Below the pieces are notes generated by a model that worked only from the letters and a program-made list of their open reading frames with translations, ran no database searches and was not told the origin of the DNA. DNA of 64,000 nt from Actinoplanes sp. NBC_00393 (GTDB taxonomy: Bacteria > Actinomycetota > Actinomycetes > Mycobacteriales > Micromonosporaceae), in contig NZ_CP107942.1 in assembly GCF_036053395.1 (NCBI RefSeq), positions 7,396,501 through 7,460,500 on the forward strand. The letters are read 5' to 3'. Below are positions 43,108 through 51,675 of the stretch, in pieces; the first letter of the stretch is position 1, and every line of letters starts with the position of its first letter. Made by a program: the position numbers and the translations under genes.

Positions 43108-44445
43108 ATGCAGATCCGCCCGAAAGCAATTTTCGGCGCCAGTGCCGCCTTCGGTGTGATCACCGCAGCGGTGCTGACGGCTCCCAGCCCGGCGTTCGCC
43201 GCCGATGCCCCCACGTTCGACAAGATTCCGGTCGCGAACGGCTACAACACGAACGACAAGGTGGTCCTCACCGGCACCGCGGAGCCCGGCGACACCGTCA
43301 CGCTCTACGAGGACGCCTACTACTGGGCCAAGGACTTCACGGTCGACCAGTTGAAGGCCAAGCCGGCGAACGACTACGACAAGTGGATCGGGCAGAACGA
43401 GAACGGCGAGAACGAGTACGAGCCCGTCACGACGGTCGCGAACAGCGCCGGTCGATGGACCATCACCCGCGCGATGGACTCCGGCCACATCATGATGGTC
43501 GGCACCGATGACGGGTTCTCGAACCGCCGTTACTCCGCGGTCCGCGTGCAGCCCGTCTTCACGGCCAACGTCGCCGAGGCCGGCACCGTCAGCTTCAACG
43601 TCGGCGTGAACCCCGGTCAGGCCGGGTTCCCCATCACCATCGAGCGCTACACCAGCAACGGGTGGACTGCGGTCGACAACGGCCTGTCCAACGCCGCGGG
43701 GTGGGGCAACCAGGTCACCGGCCTCCCCGCCGGCAGCCACACCTTCCGCGCGTTCGTCGGCAGCCTGGAGAACGGCGAGTCGGTGAAGGCCGGCTACGCC
43801 GATCCGTTGAACCTGATCATCGCGAACTACTCGATCAACCTCCGGGTCGACGTCCCCGGCTCCCCCGCCACCAACGGTCCGGCGCCCTCCGAGGGCAACC
43901 CGGTGCCCAACCCGGCCATCGCGGACCCGGACGGCGGGCCGGTCGACAACCCGAACCCGACGAACCCCAGCCCGAGCCCGAGCCGGTCGAGCGCCAACCC
44001 GAGCCCGAGCCCGAGCAAGCCGACGACGACTCCGCCGAAGCCGACGACCCCGCCGGCGCCGCCCGCCCCCGCTGTGGGTTCGGTGCAGTTCACCCGGATC
44101 CAGTTCAACGCTCCGGGCAAGGACACGAAGAAGAACAAGAGCCTCAACGGCGAGTACTTCCGGATCACCAACAAGACCAAGAAGACGATCAACCTGAAGG
44201 GCTGGACGGTCCGGGACGCCGCCGGGAACCTCTACCGGTTCACCACGACGCTGAACCTGCGTGCCGCCAACAGCGTCATCGTCCGTACCGGTAAGGGCAC
44301 CAGCTCGAGCAGCCTCCGTTACTGGGGTCGGACCAGCCACGTCTGGAACAACGGTGGCGACACCGCCTACCTGCGCACCGGCGCCGGCAAGACGATCGAC
44401 ACCTGCCGGTGGACCAAGCCGGGCAAGGGCTACACCGTCTGCTGA
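43108..44445 (+). CDS. Secreted lamin-tail-domain protein, copy 2
   Basis: This 445-residue paralogue has a signal peptide (AIFGASAAFGVITAAVLTAP), the same beta-rich N-terminal region (TFDKIPVANGYNTNDKVVL), a longer Pro/Asn/Ser linker and the same C-terminal LTD with GEYFRITNKTKKTINLKGW and KTIDTCRWTKPGKGYTVC. The linker is the least conserved part, while the LTD is nearly identical to the other copies. AAAAGG precedes the ATG. Confidence 0.88.
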   Translation: MQIRPKAIFGASAAFGVITAAVLTAPSPAFAADAPTFDKIPVANGYNTNDKVVLTGTAEPGDTVTLYEDAYYWAKDFTVDQLKAKPANDYDKWIGQNENGENEYEPVTTVANSAGRWTITRAMDSGHIMMVGTDDGFSNRRYSAVRVQPVFTANVAEAGTVSFNVGVNPGQAGFPITIERYTSNGWTAVDNGLSNAAGWGNQVTGLPAGSHTFRAFVGSLENGESVKAGYADPLNLIIANYSINLRVDVPGSPATNGPAPSEGNPVPNPAIADPDGGPVDNPNPTNPSPSPSRSSANPSPSPSKPTTTPPKPTTPPAPPAPAVGSVQFTRIQFNAPGKDTKKNKSLNGEYFRITNKTKKTINLKGWTVRDAAGNLYRFTTTLNLRAANSVIVRTGKGTSSSSLRYWGRTSHVWNNGGDTAYLRTGAGKTIDTCRWTKPGKGYTVC

Positions 44446-44464
44446 TCACCTGCAATCCCTCAGA

Positions 44465-44504
44465 ACTGCCCTCCGGGACCGGTCCCGGAGGGCAGTCTGT
44501 TTTT
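44465..44504 (+). terminator. Intrinsic terminator after lamin-tail copy 2
   Basis: A perfect 16-bp inverted repeat (44465-44480 with 44481-44496) is followed by a T-run, the best intrinsic terminator in this cluster. Confidence 0.88.
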
Positions 44505-44552
44505 GCAGCCGGCAGCGACCCGTTCTGCCGGGCCATGACGGAGGACCACCAG

Positions 44553-45764
44553 ATGATGCGACCGAAAACCGTCCTCGGTGTGAGCACCGCGGCGGGCGTG
44601 CTCGTCGCTGCCTCGGGACTGCTGTTCGCGAATCCGGTTACCGCAGCCACCACACCGACGTTCAACGTGCCGCCGATCGGCGTCGGCTACGGCGACATTC
44701 TGCTGACCGGCACTGCCGCACCGAACGTCGACGTCACGCTGCACGAGCGGGCCTACATCTTCGGCAGGGACGTGGTGGATCCGGCCGGGCTGGAGGCCGC
44801 CGAGCAGTGGTTCCCGGACAAGCCCACCACCGTACGGTCGGGTAGCAACGGCAACTGGACGATCACCCGGACCATGGACTCCGGTTTCGTCTTCTCGGTC
44901 GAGGCGGAAGGGTTGTACTCCCGCATCGTCAAGGCCCCGCTGCGGGTGTCCACCTCCGAGTTCACCGCGACTCCGGGCGGCACCGGCACCGTGAACTTCG
45001 TCGTGGAGGCATCCCCGGCCCAACCGGGCATCCCGGTGAGCATCCAGCGGTATACCGGCAGCGGCTGGACTGAGGTCGCGAACGGTTTCACCGAGTCGAG
45101 CGCTGACAACTCGGCCGAGGTAGTCACCTCGGCCAGCGGGCAGCCTGCGGGCACCCACTACTACCGGGCATTCCTGTCGGAGGGGAGCACGGGCTACGCC
45201 TCGGCGGACAACCTGCTGTTAGCCAACTACTCGGCGAATGTGGCGGCCGCGGTGGCCGGCTCGTCGCCGGCCGGCGGCCCGGTCCCGCCGGCCAACATCG
45301 CACCAGCCGTGCCGGCAGGCGCGACCAGCGGCCCGGTGACGACCACGCCACCGACCACGCCACCGACCACCAAGCCGCCCACTCCGGCCACTCCCGGTGC
45401 GGGGTCGGTGCTGTTCACCCGGGTCCTCTACAACGCACCGGGCACTGACACGACAAAGAACCTCAACCGCGAGTACTTCAAGCTGACCAGCAAGTTCAAG
45501 CAGACGATCAACCTGAAGGGCTGGACCGTTCGGGACGCCGCCGGGAACCTCTACCGGTTCACCAGCACCTACCAACTGGGCGCCGGCAAGTACGTCATCG
45601 TGCGCAGCGGCAAGGGCAGCAACACCAGCACCACCCGGTACTGGGGCCGGACCAAACACGTCTGGAACAACGGTGGCGACACCGCTTACCTGCGCACCGG
45701 CGCCGGCAAGACGATCGACACGTGCAAGTGGACCAAGCCCGGCAAGGGCTACACCGACTGCTGA
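44553..45764 (+). CDS. Secreted lamin-tail-domain protein, copy 3
   Basis: The third paralogue (403 residues) has a signal peptide (TVLGVSTAAGVLVAASGLLF), the shared beta-rich region (TFNVPPIGVGYGDILLTG), a shorter Thr/Pro linker and the LTD with REYFKLTSKFKQTINLKGW and KTIDTCKWTKPGKGYTDC. The leader GACGGAGGACCAC before its ATG is identical to that of copy 1, showing that the duplicated unit includes the ribosome site as well as the terminator. Confidence 0.88.
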   Translation: MMRPKTVLGVSTAAGVLVAASGLLFANPVTAATTPTFNVPPIGVGYGDILLTGTAAPNVDVTLHERAYIFGRDVVDPAGLEAAEQWFPDKPTTVRSGSNGNWTITRTMDSGFVFSVEAEGLYSRIVKAPLRVSTSEFTATPGGTGTVNFVVEASPAQPGIPVSIQRYTGSGWTEVANGFTESSADNSAEVVTSASGQPAGTHYYRAFLSEGSTGYASADNLLLANYSANVAAAVAGSSPAGGPVPPANIAPAVPAGATSGPVTTTPPTTPPTTKPPTPATPGAGSVLFTRVLYNAPGTDTTKNLNREYFKLTSKFKQTINLKGWTVRDAAGNLYRFTSTYQLGAGKYVIVRSGKGSNTSTTRYWGRTKHVWNNGGDTAYLRTGAGKTIDTCKWTKPGKGYTDC

Positions 45765-45767
45765 ACC

Positions 45768-45804
45768 AGTCAGCCCTCCGGGACCCGCTCCCGGAGGGCT
45801 GACT
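45768..45804. terminator. Shared terminator of lamin-tail copy 3 and the radical SAM gene
   Basis: A perfect 15-bp stem (45768-45782 with 45790-45804). It encodes the last residues and stop codon of the convergent radical SAM gene while terminating copy 3. Confidence 0.8.
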
Positions 45805-47008
45805 GCCGTTCGCGCAGGTCAGCGGCGACCCGCCGGTGGACGTGCCGGACGAAGACGCGCAGGTCTGCGCAGTACACCGAGGGCGCCAGGAAGCCGGTGC
45901 CGCGCCGGTAGCGGTGGGCGTAGTGGCCGCCCCCGCAATACGCGACCGCGGGACAGCTCAGGCACTCCTGCGACAGCGCCGCCCGGCCGATCTGCCGGGC
46001 CACGATCCCGGGATCCCGCAGCGCCGCGTCCAGGTCGTCGTGGAACACGTCGAGGCCGGTAGCGCAGGCCCCCGCGTACGCGCTCTTCAAAGCGTCCACC
46101 TGCTCGATCGCACCGTCGGACTCGACCACCACCACGCCCGAAGGGCTCAGCCCCAGCTGTTCGCCACGTGCACTTCCACCGAGAACGAGCGCGACGGCGT
46201 CATCGAAGAGCCGGATCCGCGGCGGTTCCGGCTCCCGGTACCACCGATCAAAGATCGCAAAGAGCCAGTCCGCGTACGGCGTACGCCGCCCCGCGGGTCG
46301 CCATGGCGGGTTGTCCCAGTTCGCGTGCGGCAACAGCAGGTCGATCGCCGGCGGCCGGAACGCGATCAGCTGCTCGTAACAGCCGATCGGATCGGTGTCC
46401 ACCGCAACGGTGCAGAGCACCCCCGCGTACGCCGCCCGGTTCTCTGCCCGCCCCAGCAACTCCAGACCGCGGGCAACCGCCGCGAAGCTTCCCCGCCCGT
46501 CCGCAGTCCGCCGATGCCGATCGTGGTCCGCCGCCCGCCCGTCGACGCTGACCCCGACCCGAATCCCGTGCTCGACCAGCAAGGCAACCATCGGCGCGTC
46601 GACCAGCACCCCGTTCGTCTGCATCCCGAGCTCGACGTCACACCCGTCCGGAAAGGCCGCCCGTGCCGCTTCCGCGAGCCGCGCGATCCGCTCCCGGCCG
46701 TACAGCAGCGGCTCTCCCCCATGCAGCAAGATCCGCACCTTCTCCAGCCCGTGCCGCCGTGCATGCTCCGCAAACCGCCCCAGCGCCGCGTCCCGAACCG
46801 TGTCCGACATCACCCGGGGCCGTTCCCGCCAGCTCTGATCCGCGTGCTCGTACACGTAGCAGTAGTCACAGGCGAGGTTGCACCGCTGATGAACCTTCAA
46901 CACCAGCTCGCGAAACGGCACCCCCACCCCACCCGCAAGATCAAGTCCCGCGTACGGCCAGGGCGCCGCCCGAACGTGCCGCTCCCGAACCGCTTCCCGC
47001 CCCGCCAC
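45770..47008 (-). CDS. Radical SAM/SPASM peptide-modifying enzyme (FxsB-like)
   Basis: The 412-residue protein has the radical SAM cluster motif RCNLACDYC (Cys43, Cys47, Cys50) followed by YVYEHADQSWRERP, the GGEPLL loop, and a C-terminal SPASM-type region with ECLSCPAVAYCGGGHYAHRY and SVYCADL. These features match FxsB-type maturases that install crosslinks in small peptides. No precursor gene is visible next to it. I chose the GTG at 47008 because GGGAGGGG precedes it; a TTG at 47050 is possible. Its 3' end lies inside the terminator shared with the lamin-tail cluster. Confidence 0.85.
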   Translation of the reverse strand: MAGREAVRERHVRAAPWPYAGLDLAGGVGVPFRELVLKVHQRCNLACDYCYVYEHADQSWRERPRVMSDTVRDAALGRFAEHARRHGLEKVRILLHGGEPLLYGRERIARLAEAARAAFPDGCDVELGMQTNGVLVDAPMVALLVEHGIRVGVSVDGRAADHDRHRRTADGRGSFAAVARGLELLGRAENRAAYAGVLCTVAVDTDPIGCYEQLIAFRPPAIDLLLPHANWDNPPWRPAGRRTPYADWLFAIFDRWYREPEPPRIRLFDDAVALVLGGSARGEQLGLSPSGVVVVESDGAIEQVDALKSAYAGACATGLDVFHDDLDAALRDPGIVARQIGRAALSQECLSCPAVAYCGGGHYAHRYRRGTGFLAPSVYCADLRVFVRHVHRRVAADLRERQSALRERVPEG

Positions 47009-47229
47009 CGCCCCTCCCAGCCTACCCGACCGACCACAGCAGACACTCAAAGCCTAAGCAGCAAGCTTCCCCGCCCGCGCCCCGTGCCCTTTCCCACCAC
47101 CCACCCCGAGCAACCAGAGGCCGCCCGCTGGACGCCGCAACAGGGCAGAGCGTCGGCAGCAATGTGGGAAGGGTCACCGGCGCACGGACGCCGCAGGCGG
47201 GCGCAATCAGCCTTGCGCGCTGAACGCGA

Positions 47230-47269
47230 AGAGGCCCCCTGCTCGCGTTTCCGCAAACAGAAGGCCTCT
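47230..47269 (-). terminator. Terminator of the first initiator tRNA gene
   Basis: On the minus strand a 7-bp stem (47269-47263 with 47236-47230) follows the tRNA end by eight bases, with internal secondary structure in the loop. Confidence 0.65.
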
Positions 47270-47276
47270 CATCTCG

Positions 47277-47350
47277 TAGCGGGGACAGGATTTGAACCTG
47301 CGACCTCTGGGTTATGAGCCCAGCGAGCTACCGAGCTGCTCCACCCCGCG
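47277..47350 (-). tRNA. Initiator tRNA-fMet (CAT), copy A
   Basis: The 74-nt cloverleaf has anticodon loop CTCATAA, three G-C pairs at the bottom of the anticodon stem (CTGGG/CCCAG) and an unpaired first acceptor position (C1 against U72), all hallmarks of initiator tRNA. The T arm reads GCAGGTTCAAATCCTGT. CCA is not encoded. Confidence 0.95.
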
Positions 47351-48410
47351 TCGGTAGGTAAAGCTTAGCTCGTCCCCCACGCACCCCCCACACCGGGTCG
47401 GCTTTCCGCCTCCCCACCCCCACATTCCCATCCTGACCTGGCCTCCCGACTCCCTCATCAAAGGCCGCGGCAATGGAGGCCCCGCCCAGGCGCCTTCCAA
47501 CCCTCAGGCCCGCCCAAGCCGGGTAGGTCGGCCGGGTCCAGTCGGAGCGCGGATGGGCGCATAGGGCAAGGCGGACCGGTGGAGCCGGGGTGGGTAGAAG
47601 CCGGCCGGACCGGCGGAGCACCCGACCAACAACGCCAGGCCCAGCCGACCCGGCGGGCCAAGAGCCAGGAAAGCCAGGAAAGCCGACCCGGTGGGGCAAG
47701 GCAAGGGCTAGGGCCAGCCGGCCCGGTGGGGCCACGGACCCGTAGAGCGCGCAGCCCGGTGGGCCAGCCAGCCCAGCGCGCGGCCAGCTCAGCTTCAGGG
47801 GAGGCCAGTTGGCCAGCGGGGCTGGCTGTCCGGTGAAGTCGGCGGTCCGCTGGGGGCGGGCGGGCCAGTGGGGATTGGCGGACGTGAGGCCTGACGGACC
47901 AGTGGGACGGGACGGGTGCGAGCCGGCCAATCAGAGGGGTCGGAAGGACCGTTGAAGGGTCAGGCCGATGGAGGACCAGGCCGATGGAGGACCAGGCCGA
48001 TGGAGGAGCGGGCCGATGGAGGACCGGGCCGATGGAGGACCGGGCCGATGGGCCGGGCCGATGGGCCGGGCCGATGGGCCGGGCCGATGGGCCGGGCCGA
48101 CGGAGGAGTCATAATGCCGGGCAGCCGGTGGAGCGAGCCGGCTCGCTGGACCCGCCAGGTCGGCGGGGCGAGCCAACCCGGCCAGAGCGAGCTAGTCCAG
48201 CCGGGCGAGCCAGGTCGGCGCGATGGGCCAGGCTGGCAGGCACGCGGCAGCGACCGTGACGACAGCGACAGCGACGGTCGGGCGGTCCGGCGCAGGTCGA
48301 ACGCGCGTGACCGTACAACAAGGGGTTTTCGGCAAGCGCAAGCGATGCCACCCACAGCAACCACCGCAACGTGGGTTTCCGGGGCTCGGCCCCGGAGCAG
48401 AAACGCGAAG
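47351..48410. repeat. Minisatellite-rich spacer between the two initiator tRNA genes
   Basis: No credible gene. From 47963 the core GGCCGATGG recurs every 16 bp (47963, 47979, 47995, 48011, 48027, 48043) and then every 13 bp (48056, 48069, 48082, 48095). Degenerate G-rich stretches around 47560-47850 read as Pro/Gly-rich low-complexity peptide in all frames. Confidence 0.8.
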
Positions 48411-48447
48411 AGGCCTCCCACTCCGCGCTTTCCGCGGACAGGAGGCC
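48411..48447 (-). terminator. Terminator of the second initiator tRNA gene
   Basis: The minus-strand stem (48447-48441 with 48418-48412) and its flanks resemble the terminator of copy A, so the tRNA was duplicated with its terminator. Confidence 0.65.
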
Positions 48448-48458
48448 CCTAGGACTCG

Positions 48459-48532
48459 TAGCGGGGACAGGATTTGAACCTGCGACCTCTGGGTTATGAG
48501 CCCAGCGAGCTACCGAGCTGCTCCACCCCGCG
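48459..48532 (-). tRNA. Initiator tRNA-fMet (CAT), copy B
   Basis: Identical in sequence over 74 nt to copy A, including the three G-C pairs of the anticodon stem and the C1-U72 mismatch. It follows the UPF0182 gene on the same strand by 66 bp. Confidence 0.95.
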
Positions 48533-48598
48533 TCGGCTCACCAACACTAGCGCACTCGCTCCGGGGGCCGCAAAACGGCCCCCGGAGCGGTGCCGGGA

Positions 48599-51571
48599 TC
48601 AACCGCCCGTGGTGGGGGCGGGGCTGGCGGCTCCGGACGGTGCCGGGGTGGCGCCGCCGCCTGCGGTGTTCTGGGCGGTCTGGAAGCGGGTCATCGCTTC
48701 GTCCAAGGCTTTCAGGGCCTCGCCCTGCTTGGCGAAGTCTCCGGCGATCTGTGCGTTGCGGAGGTCTTCGATGGCCTTGTCCACGTCGGCGGCGGCCTGC
48801 GCCAGTTCGGCGCTGATCGTGCCGGGTGGGGTGTTGTTGGCCGGCGGTGGCGTGTTGTTGTTGTTGCCCGGCGGTGGCGTGTTGTTGTTGCCGGCCGTCT
48901 TGCCGAGTTCGACGAGGGCTTTGAGGCCTTCGGTGAGGTTGTCCTCGAGCACCACGTAGGTGCCGCCGTCGCCGTAGGACATCAGGACCTTCTGCAGCAG
49001 CGGTGCCGCGCCTGCCTGGCTGCTCTTCACGTAGACGGGTTCCACGTAGAGGATGTCGTCGCCGAGGGGCAGCGAGATCAGGTTGCCGTACAGGACGGAG
49101 GCTTGCCCACCGCGGGTGAGCAGGGCCAGCTGCTGCGAGATGTTGTAGTTGTTGACCATCCGCTGATGCACCTGGACCGGGCCGGGGACCACGGTGTCGT
49201 CGGGTAGCTCCAGCACTTCGAGCTTGGGCTGGCCGTCGACGTACGACGCGGAGATCAGGGCGGCCATGTTCTCCCGGTTGGCCGGTGTGACGCCCGAGGT
49301 GAGCTGGAAGCGGGTCTCCTCCTGCTCGGGGAGTTTGACGTTCAGGTAGAACGGCGGCTGCTTGACACCGTTCTGCGGAGCGTCGGGGGCGTTCGGCACC
49401 TGCCAGAAGTCGTCACCGGAGAAGAAGGTGCCCGGGTCGGTGACGTGGAACTTGGTCAGCAGGTTGCGCTGCACCTTGAACAGGTCGGCCGGGTAGCGGA
49501 AGTGCGCGGCCAGGTCGGTCGGGATCTCCGCCTTGGGTACGACGAGGTCGCCACCGAACGCCTTGTTCCAGGCCTTCAGCACCGGGTCCTTCTCGTCGAA
49601 CTCGTAGAGGGTGACCGTCCCGTCGTACGCGTCCACGGTCGCCTTCACCGAGTTGCGCATGTAGCTGACGTCGTCGCGGGCGAGCGCGAACGAGCCCTGC
49701 CCGGTCAATTCGTCCCGCGTCTCGGTGGCCAGGTTGATCTTCTGGGCGTACGGATAGGTCTGCGCCGTGGTGTAGCCGTCCAGGATCCAGGTGATCCGTC
49801 CGTTGACGACGGCCGGGTACGGGTCGCCGTCGATCGTCAGGAAGGGTGCCACCTTCTCGACCCGGTCACGCGGCGTACGGGTGTACATGAGCCGCGAGTC
49901 CTCGTTGACCGCATCGGAGAGCAGGAAGTTGCTCTCGGTGTTCTTGATGGCGAAGACCAGCCGGCGGAAGAACGAGCCGATCTCCACACCGCCCTTGCCC
50001 TCGTAGGTGTAGAGCACCGACGCGTCCGCGTTCTGCTCCTGCGGCCGGTCGAACTCGACGTTCTTGTTCGGGTCGGACTGACCGACGATCACGTACTCGG
50101 TGGACTGCTCGCCGTAGTAGATCCGCGGCTGCTCGGTCTTGATCAGGTCGGTGGCCGCGGTGCAGCTGTTGCCGGTGCGGGTCTCGGCGCCGAGGAAGCC
50201 GGAGACGAAGTACGGCAGGCCGGTGCCGCACACCTGGTTGGCCGGCGCCGCCACCAGGCCGTAGCCGTGGGTGTAGACGGTGTGCCGGTTGAGCCAGTTG
50301 CGCTGCTGGGCGGTGAGCTTGGCGTCGTTGATCTCACGGGCGCCGACCACGTAGTCCTGCGTCTTGCCGTCGATCGTGTAGCGGTCGACGTCGAGCTTCT
50401 CGCCGAAGTCGTAGAAGCCGCGGGACTGCTGGGACTGGGTGAACGCCTGGGAGACCAACTGCGGGTCGATCAGCCGTACGTTCTGCGCGCTGGTGTCGCC
50501 GCTCAGGCTCGCCGGCGGGGCGCCGCTGTTCGCGCTGTACTGCGTGACATCGGTCTGGGCGAGGCCGAACGCGTCCCGGGTGGCGTTGATGGACCGTTCG
50601 ATGTACGGCCGCTCCTTGTCCGAGAGGCTGGGCTTGACCTGGAAGTTCTGCACGGCGAGCGGGTAGATGCCGCCGATCGCCACGGCCGAGATGGCCAGCA
50701 GCGCCAGCGAGACACCGGGCCAGACCAGGTTCCGCATCACCGCGTTGGAGAACACGATGATCGCGATTGCGACCACCACCGAGATGTACGCCAGGATCTC
50801 CTTCGCCGGGAGCAGCGCGTTCACGTCGGTGTAGCCGGCGCCGTACAGCCCCGGCGAGACGTGCTGCTCCAGCAGGAGGGCACGACGGTCCAGAACGTAC
50901 GCCACGGCCTTGAGCAGCACGAAGATGGCGACCAGCGAGGTGAGGTGGGCGCGGGCCGCGGTGGTCATCCGGTCGCCGACGCCCTGCAGGCGGACGCCGC
51001 CGAAGATGTAGTGCACCGCGAGCGAGCCGAGCACCGAGAGCACCACCGCGGTGAACGCGACGCCGAGCAGGTAGCGCATCAGCGGGTACTCGAAGATGTA
51101 GAAGGAGATATCCACCTTGAACTCGGGGTCCTGGACCCCGAAGTCGCCACCGTTGCGGAACAGCATCCAGTCGCTCCACCGGGCCTGCGCGGAGAGACCC
51201 GCGAAGAACCCGATGATCAGGCTGATCACGGCGATCCAGGTGCCCAGGCGGGGCGCCAGGATCATCCGGTACCGCTCCAGGGTGGCCTGTTCCGCCGAGT
51301 GTGGGCGCAGCAGGGGGCGCAACCGGTACGCCAGGTAGAGGTTGCCCGCCACGACCAGTGTCATCAACGCGCCGATCACCAGGAACAGCGTGAGCCTGGT
51401 GAGCAGCATCCCGGAGAAGACGGCGGTGAAGTCGACCTCGGAGAACCACAAGTAGTCGGTGTAGGCGTCGATGCCCCAACCGAGCAGTGTGAAAAGAATG
51501 AAGACCCCGACCAGGACGCCGACGGTCACGCGACCGCGACGGCTCATCCTCGGTAGAGGACTGTTACGCAT
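48599..51571 (-). CDS. UPF0182 family large membrane protein
   Basis: This 990-residue protein of the COG1615/UPF0182 family has seven N-terminal membrane helices (about residues 15-330) followed by a large extracellular domain with conserved blocks such as SLPLGDDILYVEPVYVKSSQ and VNRHTVYTHGYGLVAAPAN-like segments. The tail has Asn/Pro repeats (GNNNNTPPPANNTPPG), a helix and a Thr/Ala/Pro end. It is ubiquitous in actinomycetes and its function is unknown. The ATG at 51571 is preferred; a GTG at 51589 is possible. Confidence 0.92.
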   Translation of the reverse strand: MRNSPLPRMSRRGRVTVGVLVGVFILFTLLGWGIDAYTDYLWFSEVDFTAVFSGMLLTRLTLFLVIGALMTLVVAGNLYLAYRLRPLLRPHSAEQATLERYRMILAPRLGTWIAVISLIIGFFAGLSAQARWSDWMLFRNGGDFGVQDPEFKVDISFYIFEYPLMRYLLGVAFTAVVLSVLGSLAVHYIFGGVRLQGVGDRMTTAARAHLTSLVAIFVLLKAVAYVLDRRALLLEQHVSPGLYGAGYTDVNALLPAKEILAYISVVVAIAIIVFSNAVMRNLVWPGVSLALLAISAVAIGGIYPLAVQNFQVKPSLSDKERPYIERSINATRDAFGLAQTDVTQYSANSGAPPASLSGDTSAQNVRLIDPQLVSQAFTQSQQSRGFYDFGEKLDVDRYTIDGKTQDYVVGAREINDAKLTAQQRNWLNRHTVYTHGYGLVAAPANQVCGTGLPYFVSGFLGAETRTGNSCTAATDLIKTEQPRIYYGEQSTEYVIVGQSDPNKNVEFDRPQEQNADASVLYTYEGKGGVEIGSFFRRLVFAIKNTESNFLLSDAVNEDSRLMYTRTPRDRVEKVAPFLTIDGDPYPAVVNGRITWILDGYTTAQTYPYAQKINLATETRDELTGQGSFALARDDVSYMRNSVKATVDAYDGTVTLYEFDEKDPVLKAWNKAFGGDLVVPKAEIPTDLAAHFRYPADLFKVQRNLLTKFHVTDPGTFFSGDDFWQVPNAPDAPQNGVKQPPFYLNVKLPEQEETRFQLTSGVTPANRENMAALISASYVDGQPKLEVLELPDDTVVPGPVQVHQRMVNNYNISQQLALLTRGGQASVLYGNLISLPLGDDILYVEPVYVKSSQAGAAPLLQKVLMSYGDGGTYVVLEDNLTEGLKALVELGKTAGNNNTPPPGNNNNTPPPANNTPPGTISAELAQAAADVDKAIEDLRNAQIAGDFAKQGEALKALDEAMTRFQTAQNTAGGGATPAPSGAASPAPTTGG

Positions 51572-51675
51572 GACCAACGTTGGCTCCACACTTCGTCTGG
51601 CCGGTGTTTCACCTTACGATGTCGCATCCAGCTTCTATACGCGGCAGAACTGAGTCGTCACTACCGACGCGGGCA

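Noticed and set aside
47009..47276. FxSxx-type precursor peptide gene upstream of the radical SAM gene
   Set aside because: I read the minus-strand frames in this interval and found no short ORF ending in F-x-S-x-x with a ribosome site.
47328..48452. Several open frames encoding Pro/Gly/Arg-rich peptides between the tRNA genes
   Set aside because: They are translations of minisatellite DNA, overlap the tRNA genes and lack ribosome sites.
49445..51556. A 703-codon open frame antisense to the UPF0182 gene
   Set aside because: It is rich in Val, Arg and Gly as expected for an antisense shadow, and the sense gene is a well-conserved family.
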